A stretch of DNA of 64,000 nt from Rehmannia glutinosa (Eukaryota; Streptophyta; Magnoliopsida; Lamiales; Orobanchaceae), in the NCBI GenBank assembly GCA_016081115.2, contig JABTTQ020002200.1, positions 50,454 through 114,453 of the forward strand, in the 5' to 3' direction. Positions 44,728 to 56,640 of this stretch are shown here, piece after piece. The translations under genes and the position numbers were made by a program. Below the pieces are notes generated by a model. The model saw only the letters and a program-made list of their open reading frames with translations. It was not told the origin of the DNA and made no database searches. Position 1 is the stretch's first letter, and each line of letters opens with the position of its first letter.

Positions 44728-45305
44728 AAAAATACCATCAACTTTATGGTTGGAATCGAATCTAACTTGGACATACATAGTTTATGTTTAGTACGAACCA
44801 CAAATTTAACGGGAAGTTGATGCAACTTGCTAAGTCTTGATGGTTTTGAATTATATATTTCCCATCATTATTTTTGAGTCTTTGAAACTTGTAGGATATT
44901 GCCTCATGGGATTAAATGGTCAATTTCTAATCGATATGTTGTTCCATATTTTATTGTTTATTAGGTGTGCGAGAGAAATTAAATATGAAAAAAGTATATA
45001 TATCCGAAAAGCTTTATGCGGACTCAAGCGATTTTAGTGAAAAGGTCAAAATGGCCCAAGTCAAAGCAAAAATGATTAGCCAAGAGGGAGGAACTAATTT
45101 ACAATTTGAAAACAATTCTTTCCTCAACGTATACCGCCTTGATTCGTCAAATAATTGTGGTCAAAGGTTCATATATCTATAGTCATTCCAAGGAAGTAGT
45201 AATTTGAAGTATGGAATAATTTTAATTTTGTTAACGAAACTATATTCTAACATGAGGAAATTGTGGAAAATACTCACATTGGATCATCAAACTTGTGTTT
45301 GACCT
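44728..45305. other. Noncoding DNA, nothing recognised
   Basis: Short open stretches of about 65-70 codons are present but show no recognisable protein word or composition bias. Confidence 0.5.
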
Positions 45306-45599
45306 AAAAATAAGAAATTATCTTTTCTATCCATTTTTGGTGGCCTTTTACCCAAATGGCCTTAATTCCTCAAAAAGTAGGTAGGTTCCTTTATTTGAGA
45401 TCTAAAGTTCATTCTCTTTCTTCTTTCTCCCACTTCTTTCTCTTTATTTCCTCTTTTTTCTTTCTCTTCTCTCTTCTGCTCTCGTCGCATAAATTCCACA
45501 AAGTGAACAACATTTGGAAGTAATGTGTCTTATTTATCAAATTATTTCTGCAGTAGAACTTGCAAACTTCGCACATTAGTTCATGTTATATATGCAAAT

Positions 45600-45781
45600 T
45601 TATTGAAAATAGAAACATTGTAGAGTTAACACATTATATTATATAATTGTATGATCTATATGCAAATAACATGTTATAATATATATATACCATGTTGTAT
45701 GAGATAACGATATATAACGTGATATTATATATACACATTATCTCATATGACGTGGTGTATTAACCACGTTATATATGTATA
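45600..45781. repeat. AACGTG/CACGTT palindrome array, part 1
   Basis: AT-rich DNA with ATAACGTG, CACGTTAT, TAACATG and 'atataacgtgat' words in both directions. The solo LTR at 45782-47770 cuts the array, which continues at 47771. Confidence 0.6.
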
Positions 45782-47770
45782 TGTAGGTCCCAAGGTCTAT
45801 TTAAGTTAAGTCTAGAAGGGGGGTTGAATAAACTTAACTAATTTTCGATTTTTATCCTTAAATCAGAGTTTTAATCACAAGTCAGCTTAGTCCTTGAGGG
45901 AAAACTTAGTTGAACCTCAACAGTAGAGTTAGCCACTCAACAGAATCGAGAGAGCTGTTGATAAGATAACTCAGCTGAGTGAAGTGACCTTTTTAGAAAA
46001 ACAATGAGACTTGGTTTTTGGAAGTCTTACACCCTTTGTTTAAAATATGTTTTCAACACTTGTTTTAGGTTAAGTTATTATCGTAGACCTAGCAAATTTA
46101 CCAAAACAACGAGATAGAAATAAACAAGAAATAAATGTTGAATGTAAATGACACGAGCAATTTATAGTAGTTCGAGGATGGGGTAATTCCTCTATCTACT
46201 CTTCTCCAACTCCCCGGAGGTAATCCCCAAAGTAATATTTGTTACAATAACTGGATACAACGGTCGAGCAAACATTGATCACACAGTGGCTTCACTGTGG
46301 ACTCGACTCTTCACAAGACGGTTGTCCTACTACTTTAGCCGCTTTATATTCTTGGATTTGATCACGTAGCCCTCCAACGAATCCAAAGTCTTGGTTCGAA
46401 CTAGAACTCCATCGCACTTCCTTCAACCTTGGTTGTGCAGATCCCTTTGTCTTTCAACAATGTTCCTCTTCAACAATTTGAAACTTTATTTCCTTCATTG
46501 AGAGTGTTGGATCGATTTACTACGAGTTTTAGGCTTGAGGATAGAATGTATGCTTGAGAGTATTTTTCACTTTGCTCGGATAGCTTGAATTAGGGTTGTA
46601 AAAGAATCGAATCGAATCGAATATTCATAGTATTCGATTTGAATTCGACAAATAAACGAATATTCGTATTCGTATTCATTTATTATTCGAATTGAAAAAT
46701 AGATTCGTATTTGATTTGACCAATGTATCCGAGTATGTTCGATTCGATTTGAATATTCGTATTTGAATTTTTTAATTGTTTTATATAGTTTTTCTTCAAA
46801 TTATGATTAATTTACACTATAAAATTAAAATCTGAATAATATAAAAATAATCAAATAATTATTAGATGGAAATAAAATGAAAATAGGAATTATAAAATAT
46901 ATATATAAAAATATCATTTACTAATATATAATATATGTATTTATTAGTGATATTTAATATAAATATATATTATTGAATATTGAATCGAATATTGTGGTAT
47001 TCTTATTCGAATTCGAAAAGAATACAAATAAAAAATATATTCTTATTCGAATTTGTCGAATTTGAATCATCATATTCAATTCGAATCGCGAATCGAATAA
47101 GAATATTTGATTCTTTTACATCCCTAGCTTGAATGCTCTTGTGTGTCGTAAATTGCATAAATTTTCTCTCTCTTAAGTTCTCAACCTTTTATAGTGGCGG
47201 TTTGAAAATTTATCCATTGAAGAGATAGATGCATTTTCAAACTACACTTCTTGGTCGTTTGCTTATCTTGTTAAAGCAAGTGATGGACACATTTCCTAGT
47301 TTAATTGAACTCTACTGACTTTTCGGTTTCGACATTGTTTGATCTTTCCATTGGTTTATTCTATTGGCACGCTTCAGGGTTGAGCACTTTAAGCATTGCA
47401 GTATGGACTTATTACTAAAATAAGTAATTCTCTCGACTTAAGTGCAATGTATCCATCACAGGTGACTTTCAACAGCTGCTTTACCCTTTTCAACTTAGTC
47501 ACTCAATCTTGTCAGCTTGTCACTGTCGGTAAACAACTTTATGGTATTTGACTGAGACTTGTCTTCAATCGCTCAGCTGCAACTCAGCTGATTCTTCAAT
47601 TTGGTGTCCAGTCAACTTCTGCGATCTTCAACTTGGTCAAATTTCATATTCCGACTCACTCATATATCCTATCTGTTACATAGTTGAATTTACAACAAAA
47701 TTGGGGTGCCAACTTCCTAATCTAAGTTTTACATAACATCATCAAAATCTATACAATAAATTTCTAAACA
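45782..47770 (-). mobile_element. Solo LTR related to family A, carrying a hAT MITE
   Basis: On the minus strand it runs TGTTTAGAAATTTATTG...GGGACCTACA, like the family A LTRs at both ends, with no internal region on either side. Without the MITE and its duplicated bases it is about 1,445 bp, the expected size. Flanks are GTATA (45777-45781) and ATATA (47771-47775), a 5-bp target duplication with one change. Solo LTRs arise by recombination between the two LTRs of one element. Confidence 0.85.
46591..47126. mobile_element. hAT-type MITE with 8-bp target duplication
   Basis: The element is 536 bp, TAGGGTTGTAAAAGAATC...GATTCTTTTACATCCCTA. The terminal inverted repeats match at all but one or two bases over 18. 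GCTTGAAT is duplicated at 46583-46590 and 47127-47134. The interior is AT-rich and repeats 'attcgaatt' and 'cgaatcgaat' words. It has no coding capacity. Confidence 0.93.
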
Positions 47771-47975
47771 ATATATATAACGTGTGTATATAATATACCA
47801 CGTTATATGATATAACATAGTATATTATATGCACACGTTATAACATGATATTATATTTCACGTTAATGTACATAACATGATAAATTATACAAGTTATGTT
47901 TATTATATCACATTATGTATATTAACATGGCAACACATAACATAACGTGACAAAATAAATAATTATAACGTGGAT
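47771..47975. repeat. AACGTG/CACGTT palindrome array, part 2
   Basis: Continuation of the array cut by the solo LTR, with 'ataacgtgtg', 'ccacgttatatg', 'cacgttaatgta' and 'taacgtgg'. Confidence 0.6.
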
Positions 47976-48029
47976 TGTGGTTTTGTTTTTGAAAATTTAT
48001 TTATATCTTCTCTGAGATGAATTCGGATA

Positions 48030-48345
48030 TATTGTTGTTCAATTTGGGGGACATTGGGATGGTTTGGATTATAAAAATAGTGAAGAAGATGTTATATGTG
48101 TTGAACAGGTAAAATTCATTATGATGATTTATTAGACGAGATCTATGGAGTTGTTGATGCTGATAGGACCGTATACGATCGAGTAATGTACTCTTTTGCG
48201 GATATTTCGGGAATAAGATTGGAATGTAAAATACGAAAAATGATCGTGACATTGATCGTGCTTTTACAAAAACCAATTTACCCGTTGTTTTTGTTAGTGT
48301 TAAAAGGAAAAAACTTGAGACAACCTCACATGATGTGGTGGGTAG
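48030..48345 (+). pseudogene. MuDR transposase N-terminal domain relic
   Basis: With small frame corrections the plus strand reads VQFGGHWDGLDYKNSEED, then DDLLDEIYGVVDADRTVYDR, FADISGIRLECKIR, and RAFTKTNLPVVFVSVKRKK. This order (WDG, a 'DLLDEIYGVVDADR' helix region, and a late FVSV strand) is that of the MuDR N-terminal region of plant Mutator transposases. Frame breaks lie near 48112 and 48240. No catalytic transposase core (DDE) or SWIM zinc finger follows. Confidence 0.6.
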
Positions 48346-49139
48346 TTAGTCAGGTATAATCAAGTTGCAAATGAGCAAGGTGCGGGGGAGGTTTTATGCG
48401 ATTAATAAACTCCGTATATAGTATATCAAGATCGAAAAGTATACTTCCCACATGGGAAGCTCTCCTACTTGCATAGTGTCTCGACTAAGACCCAAATTCA
48501 CCGACCATTGTTGTCGTCCCACGATCTAGACCGACAAGCAACAAATAAATAACCAAAATCTTTGCCACTTTCGGTGCATCAACGGTGACTCAAGGAATCT
48601 ACCATTGACAAAAAGATCTCGCGGTGATCTCCGGTGATGCAACCTCACGAGTCAAATATGTCCAATACACGCTTGACTGCATGTATGTCGTGTGTTGCGT
48701 AATATCGGGCGATGTCGGCGCAATCGTAGACCGATCCACGAGAGCATACTCGCGATGGGAGAACCACGATCTCCGCACTCCTATATGGAACCAACACCGT
48801 CATCCGTGGCCCCGATCTACGTAGCTCATGGGACAAAATGGCATGGAGGGCTGCATTACAACTGAATTCCGACCATCGTGAAATACTAGAAAGTGTCAGA
48901 AATAGGAGTTTTGAACTCCACATATACATCATACTCTCCCGGGCACGTCTGTAACTCCGTGACGATCAATGGAATGAGTTTAGCTCTAACATGTCCATTG
49001 ATATGAGCTCGGGTAGCCCAATGAGCCTCCCTCCTCCACGAAGGTCCAACCTAGTAAATTTTCAACATAAATTCCATTAATTGCAATACAAACAAGATGG
49101 AAAAATAGTCCCAAAAATTTGCCACGCTATAATAAAAAA
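48346..49139. other. Balanced-composition block inside the MULE, unidentified
   Basis: From about 48480 to 49060 the base composition is much less AT-rich than its surroundings. On the minus strand 49050-48886 is open (HWATRAHINGHVRAKLIPLI, then TELQTCPGEYDVYVEFKTP, stop TAG). A further minus-strand frame (48932-48645) is also open. I do not recognise either. A fragment captured from a host gene is possible. Confidence 0.4.
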
Positions 49140-49755
49140 CACACTTTAATGCAGGTCACGTTATATTTATAACATGGAACAACACATGTTATAAAATATA
49201 TAACGTGAATATATGTTCACATTATGTATATTATAACGTGAATGTATAGTCACGTTAATATATTATAACGTGAATATATATTCACGTTAAATATTAACGT
49301 GAATATTTATATTCACGTTATATATAACATGATAAAATATATATACATGAATATATGCCTCACGTTATAAAATATATAACGTGAATAATTATTCACGTTA
49401 TAATATATTATATAACGTTATAGTATATTATATATAGTATATTCACGTTATTATATAACGTGAAAATATATTCACGTTATATGATATATATAACGTTATA
49501 ATACATATTAATGTGAATATATTATATATATTAATTACGTGACATATTTATCACGTTAATACGTATAACGTGATAAACATTGTCACGTTATACGTTGAAT
49601 GACATGATAATATGTTGTCACATTATAAATATAACGTTTATTTGTTGTCACATTATAAGTATAATGTTTACGTTATACTTATAACGTGACAACAATTTTC
49701 ATGTTATACGATAATGCGGATATATGTGTTCATGTTATACTTATAACGTGAAAAC
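49140..49755. repeat. AACGTG/CACGTT palindrome array, part 3
   Basis: This 600-bp stretch holds more than 20 copies of AACGTG or CACGTT, mostly paired as inverted repeats such as TAACGTGAATATATATTC-ACGTTA. Each pair can form a small hairpin, and a strand can also fold on larger scales. Variants with ACATG or ACATT in the same place show decay. Confidence 0.8.
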
Positions 49756-50149
49756 TGTTCATCTTCCCAAACCTATTGTCTTCCCCATTCAAGCCCCAAT
49801 ACCAGTCAAACCCAATCAACTCCCATCAAACCCTAATCAATATCAGTGAAACCCATTCAATCCCCCAACAAAGAATCAAAGAATCAAACCTAAAATTCCT
49901 AAATCCCTAATATTTCAAAAATCAAAGAATCAAATATAATCCCTAAATAAACAGGGAGACTAGGGAGGGTCTTCGTCACGGGGGATCCTCCAATGGCCGG
50001 CGGCGGCGGCGCAATGATGGGAGTTCAGGTTGTTGTTCTTTTTCTCACGTTATGCTTCTTCTTCTCTTTTCCACGTTTTGTTGTTGTTTTGTTTTTGGAT
50101 TTTGGCAAAGTTAAAAGTTAAAAGTGAAATGAGAAAGGAGGGTTGAAAA
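49756..50149. other. Right arm of the MULE, noncoding
   Basis: A C/A-rich stretch with repeated 'aaagaatcaaa' and 'cccaatcaa' phrases is followed by a (GGC)n-type run near 49995-50010 (gccggcggcggcggcgc). No gene is supported. Confidence 0.5.
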
Positions 50150-50255
50150 TTGAGTGAATTTGAAACTAAGGGCATTTCGGTCATTTTGGGTAGAAAAATG
50201 GTGTGTTTAAAAAAGTGGATAAAAAGAGGTTTTGCTATCCAAATTGGCTACTTAA

Positions 50256-50804
50256 AATTTTTCCTTCTAATATTCACTTTTAGTACCCTACTTTCGGGCC
50301 GTATTAATTTTGGTACCTCGTGCTTGAATCTTTAATCACTTTCGCCACATTCTATTGAACATATGTAAATTTTTTACCCCATTTAGGGTGATCCACATTG
50401 CGATTTGGGCGAGTTTTTCATAATTTTCAAACTGAATTGCTAAATGTCGTTCGGCCACAAATTTGATTTTAAATCGCACTTTTTCAGAATAAAACAAATA
50501 TGTTTCAATGATTTCAGGCGGTTTTGCTTTTTTAACGTAAAATACGTGCATATTATATGGAACAATCCAAATCAGCAAAAACAAACGTATCGATTCGAAA
50601 ACTCAAAATTTAAGGATATGTTGTTGCATTAATTGAATGTTATAACAACTTCAATAACATATAATAATTGAATCTAATAGATTTAGAGAGTGTTTGCAAT
50701 CACTAAAAAATATGTATCATATTTTGGCTTAAAAAAATCACTTTTTAGTGTTTGCAAGTGTCAACTTTTGCTTCTGATTATGTATTATTTAGTGGCAGCA
50801 TTAC
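50256..50804. other. Noncoding DNA between the MULE and family A minus copy
   Basis: No gene is seen. Phrases near 50280-50330 ('agtaccctac', 'attttggtacc') recall anonymous MITE ends. Near 50690-50760 'agtgtttgcaa' and 'tcactaaaaaa' face 'ttttttagtgtttgcaa', possibly a small hAT-type relic. Confidence 0.4.
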
Positions 50805-51178
50805 ACATGCCTATTTCCAGCAAAACCTTGACTTGTGTTGATAACGGATCTCTATCAGCTTTCTTCAAGTCTTGTTTGTTGCAAACCCCTTTGACATTCC
50901 ATTCCAATTATCTTGGAAAGACTTGGCTGTCAGTCAGCTGACTGAGACAACTTTTCTATCACTTGACTGATCCTTCACTTGGCTTCACACAGCTGACACA
51001 CAGCTGGGTCTTCTCTCCAATCTTCTGTCGACTCTTGTAATCTTCAACTTAGCTGACTTCAACTCAGCTCATGCAGTCATATCTATTACAAGTTGAATTA
51101 CAAAGAAAATGGGGTGCTAACTTCCTATTCTAAGTTTTACGTGGTATCATCAAAATCTAAACATAAATTTTCCTTACA
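50805..51178 (-). repeat. Truncated 3' LTR of family A (minus copy)
   Basis: Only the first 374 bp of the LTR (minus strand TGTAAGGAAAATTTATG...AAATAGGCATGTG) remain. About 1 kb including the TATA box is missing on the left side. The polypurine tract AAAAAGGGAGAAAT adjoins at 51179-51192. Confidence 0.88.
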
Positions 51179-51192
51179 ATTTCTCCCTTTTT

Positions 51193-51470
51193 GATGATGC
51201 CAAAACTCAAATAGTTACAAACAAAGTAAATAGTGCAAGAATAAAGAATGTATGTGTAGAATATGTTAATTTTATTGATCATATCATTTTTGTACTTTAC
51301 AAACGCACTTTACAAAGCTATTACAAAGTATACCCTATACATTGTATCAGAGCTATACTATCTATACAACTGTATTAGAGCTTATTGTAGAACTAATATA
51401 CAACAATTATCAAAGCTATATGATATTGCAAGAGTACTTACAATTTTTTATTTGATTAAGTAAAATACAT
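51193..51470 (-). other. Family A 3' noncoding region (minus copy)
   Basis: This matches 37853-38154 of the plus copy, with degenerate 'atacaatgtatagg' words. No gene. Confidence 0.6.
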
Positions 51471-54400
51471 GAAGGGATTTCAATAGTCTTCAATGCCTCA
51501 TTTTGCTTCCTTGTTCTCTTCTTCTTGACTTCCTTCATCTTTTCTGTCTTCTTCTCTCTTTCTCTTTTCATAAGCTCTTTTAGCAAAGTAGTGTCCTCTC
51601 TCACGCCTTTCTTCCCATTCACGATTTACTATCTCGTTTTCAACTTCTTGTCTTCTTCTAGCCTCCTCCTTCTTTCGCTCTACTTCAATATTTGCAAAAG
51701 GGTCGTACCCAGCATAATAGTTGATTCCCTTCTTCTGTGGATCAACGTACCTTACATCTTTAGGTCTTGGCTATGGTGGGTACCTCTGCCTCTTCCACCA
51801 CTTCCAAACCTTCCCCTTCCTCGGTAAGACTCAGCTCCTCCTCTAGGAGTGTACTATATATGTGTTTTTCCAATCGACTGACTTCTTGAACTCTGCTACT
51901 TCTCAGATGATTTGCATAAATCGAGTCCTTTGTCCCAATACAAGTCCCACACCTATGGTAGAGTTATGTTCTTGAAGTAGCCTTCAGCTTCTAGAGTTTG
52001 AAATTCCTCTAGTGATCTAAGTTCGAATCCTGCATCAGGCATCATGATTTCTCGAGGGGGTCTTACAGCTGGGGAATCTTTCAGTAAACCAACTGGGGGG
52101 CCTTCGAACCTTGCTTTTCTATCTTTTATCCTCTCGGAGTGCTTCTCAGTTATCTTGTCGAATTTAGCTTCAATGGCTTTTCTTGACTGTTTAACTGCCA
52201 ATTCAACTTTCTCTTCTATAGATAGCTCTTTCGGTAGTTTGCTGAGAATTGATGTTGTAACTTCACTCTGCTGTGGGGTCTTAGCAAACATGAACTTCTT
52301 CTTGCCCCTTGCTTGCTTCCCCTTTCACTCCTTCCTTATCACTCCGATGTCCTTGTTTCATTTCCTCTTCCACCTTTTTGGCATCATCACCAAGGGGTAG
52401 AGCCTAGTTAGGGAATACTCCACATAGGAGTAGATCAATCTTGTTATTTGTCAGGTCATGCTTATCATGAGTCTTGAAGTATGCTAATCTGAATTCTGAT
52501 CTCAAAGCCATGGTCTCAGCTGCCATCAGCTTCATCTCTGTCTGATTTGTGCTGAGCCTTGAGCAACTCCATGTTAGTGTTATACGATTGATGCATCCGA
52601 AACATGTGGTCCCTTTGCCGTTGTTGGAACTTGGCGTTATCTGATCTCCAGATCACCATTTTTGCGAATAGAGATTTAAAGTAGATGACCTGCTCACGCC
52701 TTAATGCCTTTGTCCGCCCGACCCATTTGTGGATTCTCAACACTACTCGCGGATATCTCGGTGATGTTGGCATCGCGGTTGTCTAGCCATTGGTCTAATC
52801 TTTGCAAAACCATGCTCCATATTTTTGTCTCTGCACGAGATGGCTTTGAAGGCTTTACTTTAAAAGTCGATTGCATCGATTGACTGTTCCTCTCGACCAT
52901 ACAACATCTAAGTCGAATCCAATCAAGCACCATAGTTGTATTAGATAGAGTTCCACGTTCTTTAGGTGGGACCTGGATGGCATATTTGGCATGTTCCACG
53001 ACTGACTCTGCTTCGAAGGGTATATTGGCTTCGAACGGAAAGTATTCAGCAAATAATTCCTCATGAAAAATGGGAATCTCCACGTCTTCGACCTATGGAA
53101 CTTTTCCCTTTTTTTTCAAAATTTCCTCAGCTCTATGTGCCTCAGTTGTTTCAGCGTCATCGGCATCTTGAGTATTTGTGTTAACTCTTCGGTGGCGATC
53201 CTCAGCTATCTTAACAGCTTCCTCGGTATTAGGTGTTTCTTCCTATTGAGTAGACTTGTCCTCGGCTGACTTATCAGTGTCATTGGAGGGTGATGGTGCC
53301 ATTGGGGGCGGGCCATCAACCAAAGTGAATATCATAGGAGTAGCTTTATCACGGCTTGCCTCCTCTTTGTCTCACGTGCCTCATGACTTTGTCCTTCTTT
53401 GATTTATCAACGGGGTTGGACTCAGTTCATTTTTAGATTCAAGAATTGAGTATCAATGTTCTCCTATGAATTCGTGGAGAGCAAATGATCTCCTCTTATT
53501 CGATGATCGCTTCTTGAGGGGAACTTCTTCAACAACTTTCTTACCTAGGGAAGTCTCAACCTCCTCAGGCCTTCGTTACCCTCGGCCCAGTCTCAACCGC
53601 TAATGGGCCTTGTGCATTCCCTTTGCAGTCTCAACTATAGTAGGGTCTTCGAGATATCCCTTCAGCGGAGACGGAGCTACTTTAGGGTCTTCACAGCATC
53701 CTTCGAGTCTCAACTCCTAGGATTGTAGTTTCATGGTCAAGAGTCTCAACTCTCATGGCCTCACTACCATCCTTTGCTTTGGGTTTTGCAACAACTTCAT
53801 CGGCTTTGCATGGCAGCGTGAAGTTTCAATCGAGAGCAGTCAACGGGGCATCGAGTTTTGTCAACCTCGGTCTCTTTGAACGATAAGATTCTCACCATTG
53901 CCTCCTAACTCCTTTTGTGGTTGTTCTCCCACTGACCCTCCTCCGACCTTTGTTTGTGGTGGTTTGAGTTTCCCCCTCGGCTAGCGCACTATTTGAGTCT
54001 CAAGCAATGGGGTCACTTGAAACCCGAGACCCATTGTTTGTCCAATGAGTGTTCATTTGTTGGGGCAGGTGTCTCAACACCTTGGAGTGGCTTGTCTAAG
54101 GTGCCCACTTCATTACCTTCCTTAGCTTTATCGCCATTCTTCCGAAATATCTTATCGAGTGCACAAGAGATGTGGTTGCTTGAATATTTTTCACCATCTC
54201 CATTATGTCGGAGCTAGGGTAACCATGTGAGATGAAGACTCCCAGGGCCCCTATTCATTTGTTGCTCATGCATCTCCTTAGATTCCTTTAGCGCTTGCCT
54301 TAGCTCGGCTCTTTCGACCTCATCACGAGGTCCAATTCTTCCACATCATCATCACCATTTCTTTGTGGTTGGCTCTAATGCGGTCAGGGCTTGAGAAAGA

Positions 54401-56109
54401 AGGCGAGAATTGGGCTTTTGCGATTGACAAGAGCCTTTGCCTTCACAATTTCCTTGATTTTCGCATCCTCCTTGATAGCGATCAACATATCTGCGCACAA
54501 TGTCATCATTTAGTGCGGATCGAACATCAAATCCCAAAAATGATAGGCGGTATTCTTCCTCCTTAATGAATTAGTGTTGAAATGGGATCTAGCTTCATGA
54601 GCTTCCACGATCACCATATCCGCAATTCTTGAATTTTCGGATAGATGCAAAGAGACAATATCATAAGATCATCATCTTCTTCTTTATCCCTCACGGTGGA
54701 AGTGGAGCATGTTTCACCTCAAGGTTTGAGCATCGGTTTGAGGGGACTTAACAACTAATTCTTCTCATTGGTCAGTTGTGTCTGCTCCGTGCTCCTCAAA
54801 TGTCTCTCGAACAACTAACTCTTGTTCAATTTGCTGACCATTGTCGGTGACTTCTACTTGAGTTGTGATTACTTCACCACCTTCAACTTATTTAGACTAC
54901 TCTTCCGAGCTTATGATCTCCTTCGCCGGTTGAGTGCCAGATTCAGCTGGCTTCTCAAGGTTTGATTTCTTGAACAATCTTCTTCGTTTGGTTGGAACTA
55001 GAGGAACTTATGGCTCCACATCTTCAGGCTCATCAAAGGTAAAAGCCTTTTCGCCTGCCTTCTGTTTCTTGGACGCAGCTGCTTTCCTAGACACATCAAC
55101 GAGCTTCTTCTTCACGACTAGAAAAGGTAAAAGAGGTTCTTTCTCAGTCTCGACTGCTAGGGCAGGTGACGGTTCGGGGATGGCTGCATAGGCAGGTGCT
55201 TTCTCTGAAACGGCTGCAGGGGCAGGTGCTTTCTTAGCTGCATCAGCTCTCTTCTTCTTTTGAAACGACTTTGGAGATGGAGCTGGGGCGGTTGCAGTAG
55301 TGTCCTCAGGGACATGATCAGCTGACTCACCTTTACTGGTGTCAGCTCTTCTAGCATGAGCTTGCCCCTGAGCTCCGGAGAGGTTAGCTTTGAACATCCT
55401 CTTGTTAACATGGAAAGTTTTCCCATGCCTGAGCGAAATCCCTTTCATCTCCATGGATGGCAAATAACAGGCCATACCTCAGTGAGCTCAAGAACAGACC
55501 ATCATCTTTTATAGTATTGTTCATGACATTCTGGCAGATTTGGCTGAAGATGAACTCAGCCCAGTTCACCTTCTTCTCTTCCAGGATAGCAGCCATAACA
55601 ATCAGCTTCGTTCGAGACAGCTGATTGAAGCTGCCAAATTTCATGTCCATGCAATTGGACACAATATCCATCCACTTATGATAGTCGTCTTTAATCAACG
55701 ACTTCTTGGTCACGTATGCTTGACGCTTAGCGGCGAACTACGGCTTGGCAATCTCCTTCCATGCCGCGGCCAGGTTCACGTCCTTCTCGGCTATTTCCTT
55801 CATTTCTTCCAAGGGTAGGTGGCGGTGTTCACTCGGTTTGCGGCGGTATTGTTGATGTCCTTGCTATGGACCGAAGACCTAATCTCTCCATTGTGAACCT
55901 CAGTGTTCACGTAGAACACGGCAACTTCTTCTAGATAAGTGTGCGAGTATTCCATGGTAAGAAATTCTTTGAGACCGATTTCTCTAGCTTAGCGACAATT
56001 TTCCGAGCCATGGCCTTATCAACTCCTGTTTTACCAATCCTTGAAATCCATTGTTGATCCATAGTGGATTTTCTCAGCCCATTTTGACGAAATCGTAGTT
56101 AGAAGCCAT
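51471..56109 (-). pseudogene. Family A extra ORF (env position), minus copy
   Basis: The ATG is at 56107-56109 (MASNYDFVKMG, then TGA). After small breaks, MTKKSLIKDDYHKWMDIVSN and MKFGSFNQLSRTKLIVMAAI, then KKVNWAEFIFSQICQNVMNN and DGLFLSSLRYGL form the globular N-terminal region. A Lys/Ala/Pro-rich tract (KKRADAAKKAPAPAAVSEKA) and low-complexity acidic parts follow. Conserved C-terminal segments are RREQVIYFKSLFAKMVIWRS and RPPREIMMPDAGFELRSLEE. The end has a charged coiled coil near 51470-51700. It is collinear with 28688-37852 of the plus copy and not interrupted by another element. Function unknown. Confidence 0.72.
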
Positions 56110-56640
56110 TTCTCAGAAAATAATTGGTGAAAAACTTGTAGAACAAATGCTTTAAGAACTAGGGTTTCACTTGCTTGCAGAGAAAAGCTCTAGTTTACTT
56201 GAGAACGAAGAATGTTTTGTGAGGAGAGAGAAAATTGAATTTGGTATATACGGGACGTGAGAGGATGCTTTTTGGAATTTGAAATAGTTGATCAAGATCA
56301 AAGGTCAAGAGTAAACATTTGAAACCGCATTAATTTTCCCGCATTAAATGCAGCAGCATTTATATTTAATCATAGGCTAAATGTGTACAGGCTTTATTCT
56401 GACACAATAATTACGTTGACGTAATGCCCGAAAACATTCCCCCTGTGAAAGCGGCTGCGTTTTGTCACTTAGCTCATAATAACTCGGCTATCTTCCAAAA
56501 GTGATTTAACTGCTTCTCTCTTCACATGATGATCACTCAGCTGTCAGCTAACTCGATTCAGCTGATTCCCCGTCTTAGCTATTTCACTTGGCTGGAAAGT
56601 GAAACTTTGCTTATTTTCATTTCTCTCTTCTTTGACTCTA
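56110..56640 (-). promoter_or_regulatory. Spacer with putative internal promoter (minus copy)
   Basis: Read on the minus strand, TATATACC (about 56251-56243), CTCTCTCCTCAC and GAAACCCTAG (about 56168-56159) precede the extra ORF ATG. The TATA lies about 135 bp before it, as in the plus copy at 28547. The upstream part (TAGCCTATGATTAAATATAA) is also shared. Confidence 0.55.

Larger units (their letters stand above)
45306..50255 (+). mobile_element. Mutator-like element (MULE), decayed, carrying other insertions
   Basis: The left end region (AATTATCTTTTCTATCCATTTTT, read in two pieces, then TTTTACCCAAATGGCCTTA) resembles the reverse complement of the right end region (TAAGGGCATTTCGGTCATTT...AAAAGTGGATAAAAAGAGG). 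That gives imperfect inverted ends of about 80 bp. Between them lie a MuDR N-terminal domain relic on the plus strand (48030-48345), palindrome arrays, and a later solo-LTR insertion. I did not find a 9-bp target duplication, so the ends are approximate. Confidence 0.5.

Noticed and set aside
44967..45182. Open frame of 71 codons after the second MITE
   Set aside because: No homologous wording, no promoter or splice context. It is too short to support as a gene.
45412..45490. CT-rich stretch as a possible gene leader
   Set aside because: No ATG with an open frame follows. It lies just inside the left end of the Mutator-like element, where such tracts are common.
48001..48276. Minus-strand frame of 91 codons near 48000
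   Set aside because: The plus strand here gives the MuDR-like reading, so the minus frame is a shadow.
50640..50804. Possible hAT MITE with AGTGTTTGCAA ends
   Set aside because: The two short inverted words are close together and no 8-bp duplication was found. I list it only as a noncoding note.
51263..51463. Possible membrane protein frame (66 codons)
   Set aside because: It lies in the family A 3' noncoding region in the wrong orientation and is not shared with the plus copy.
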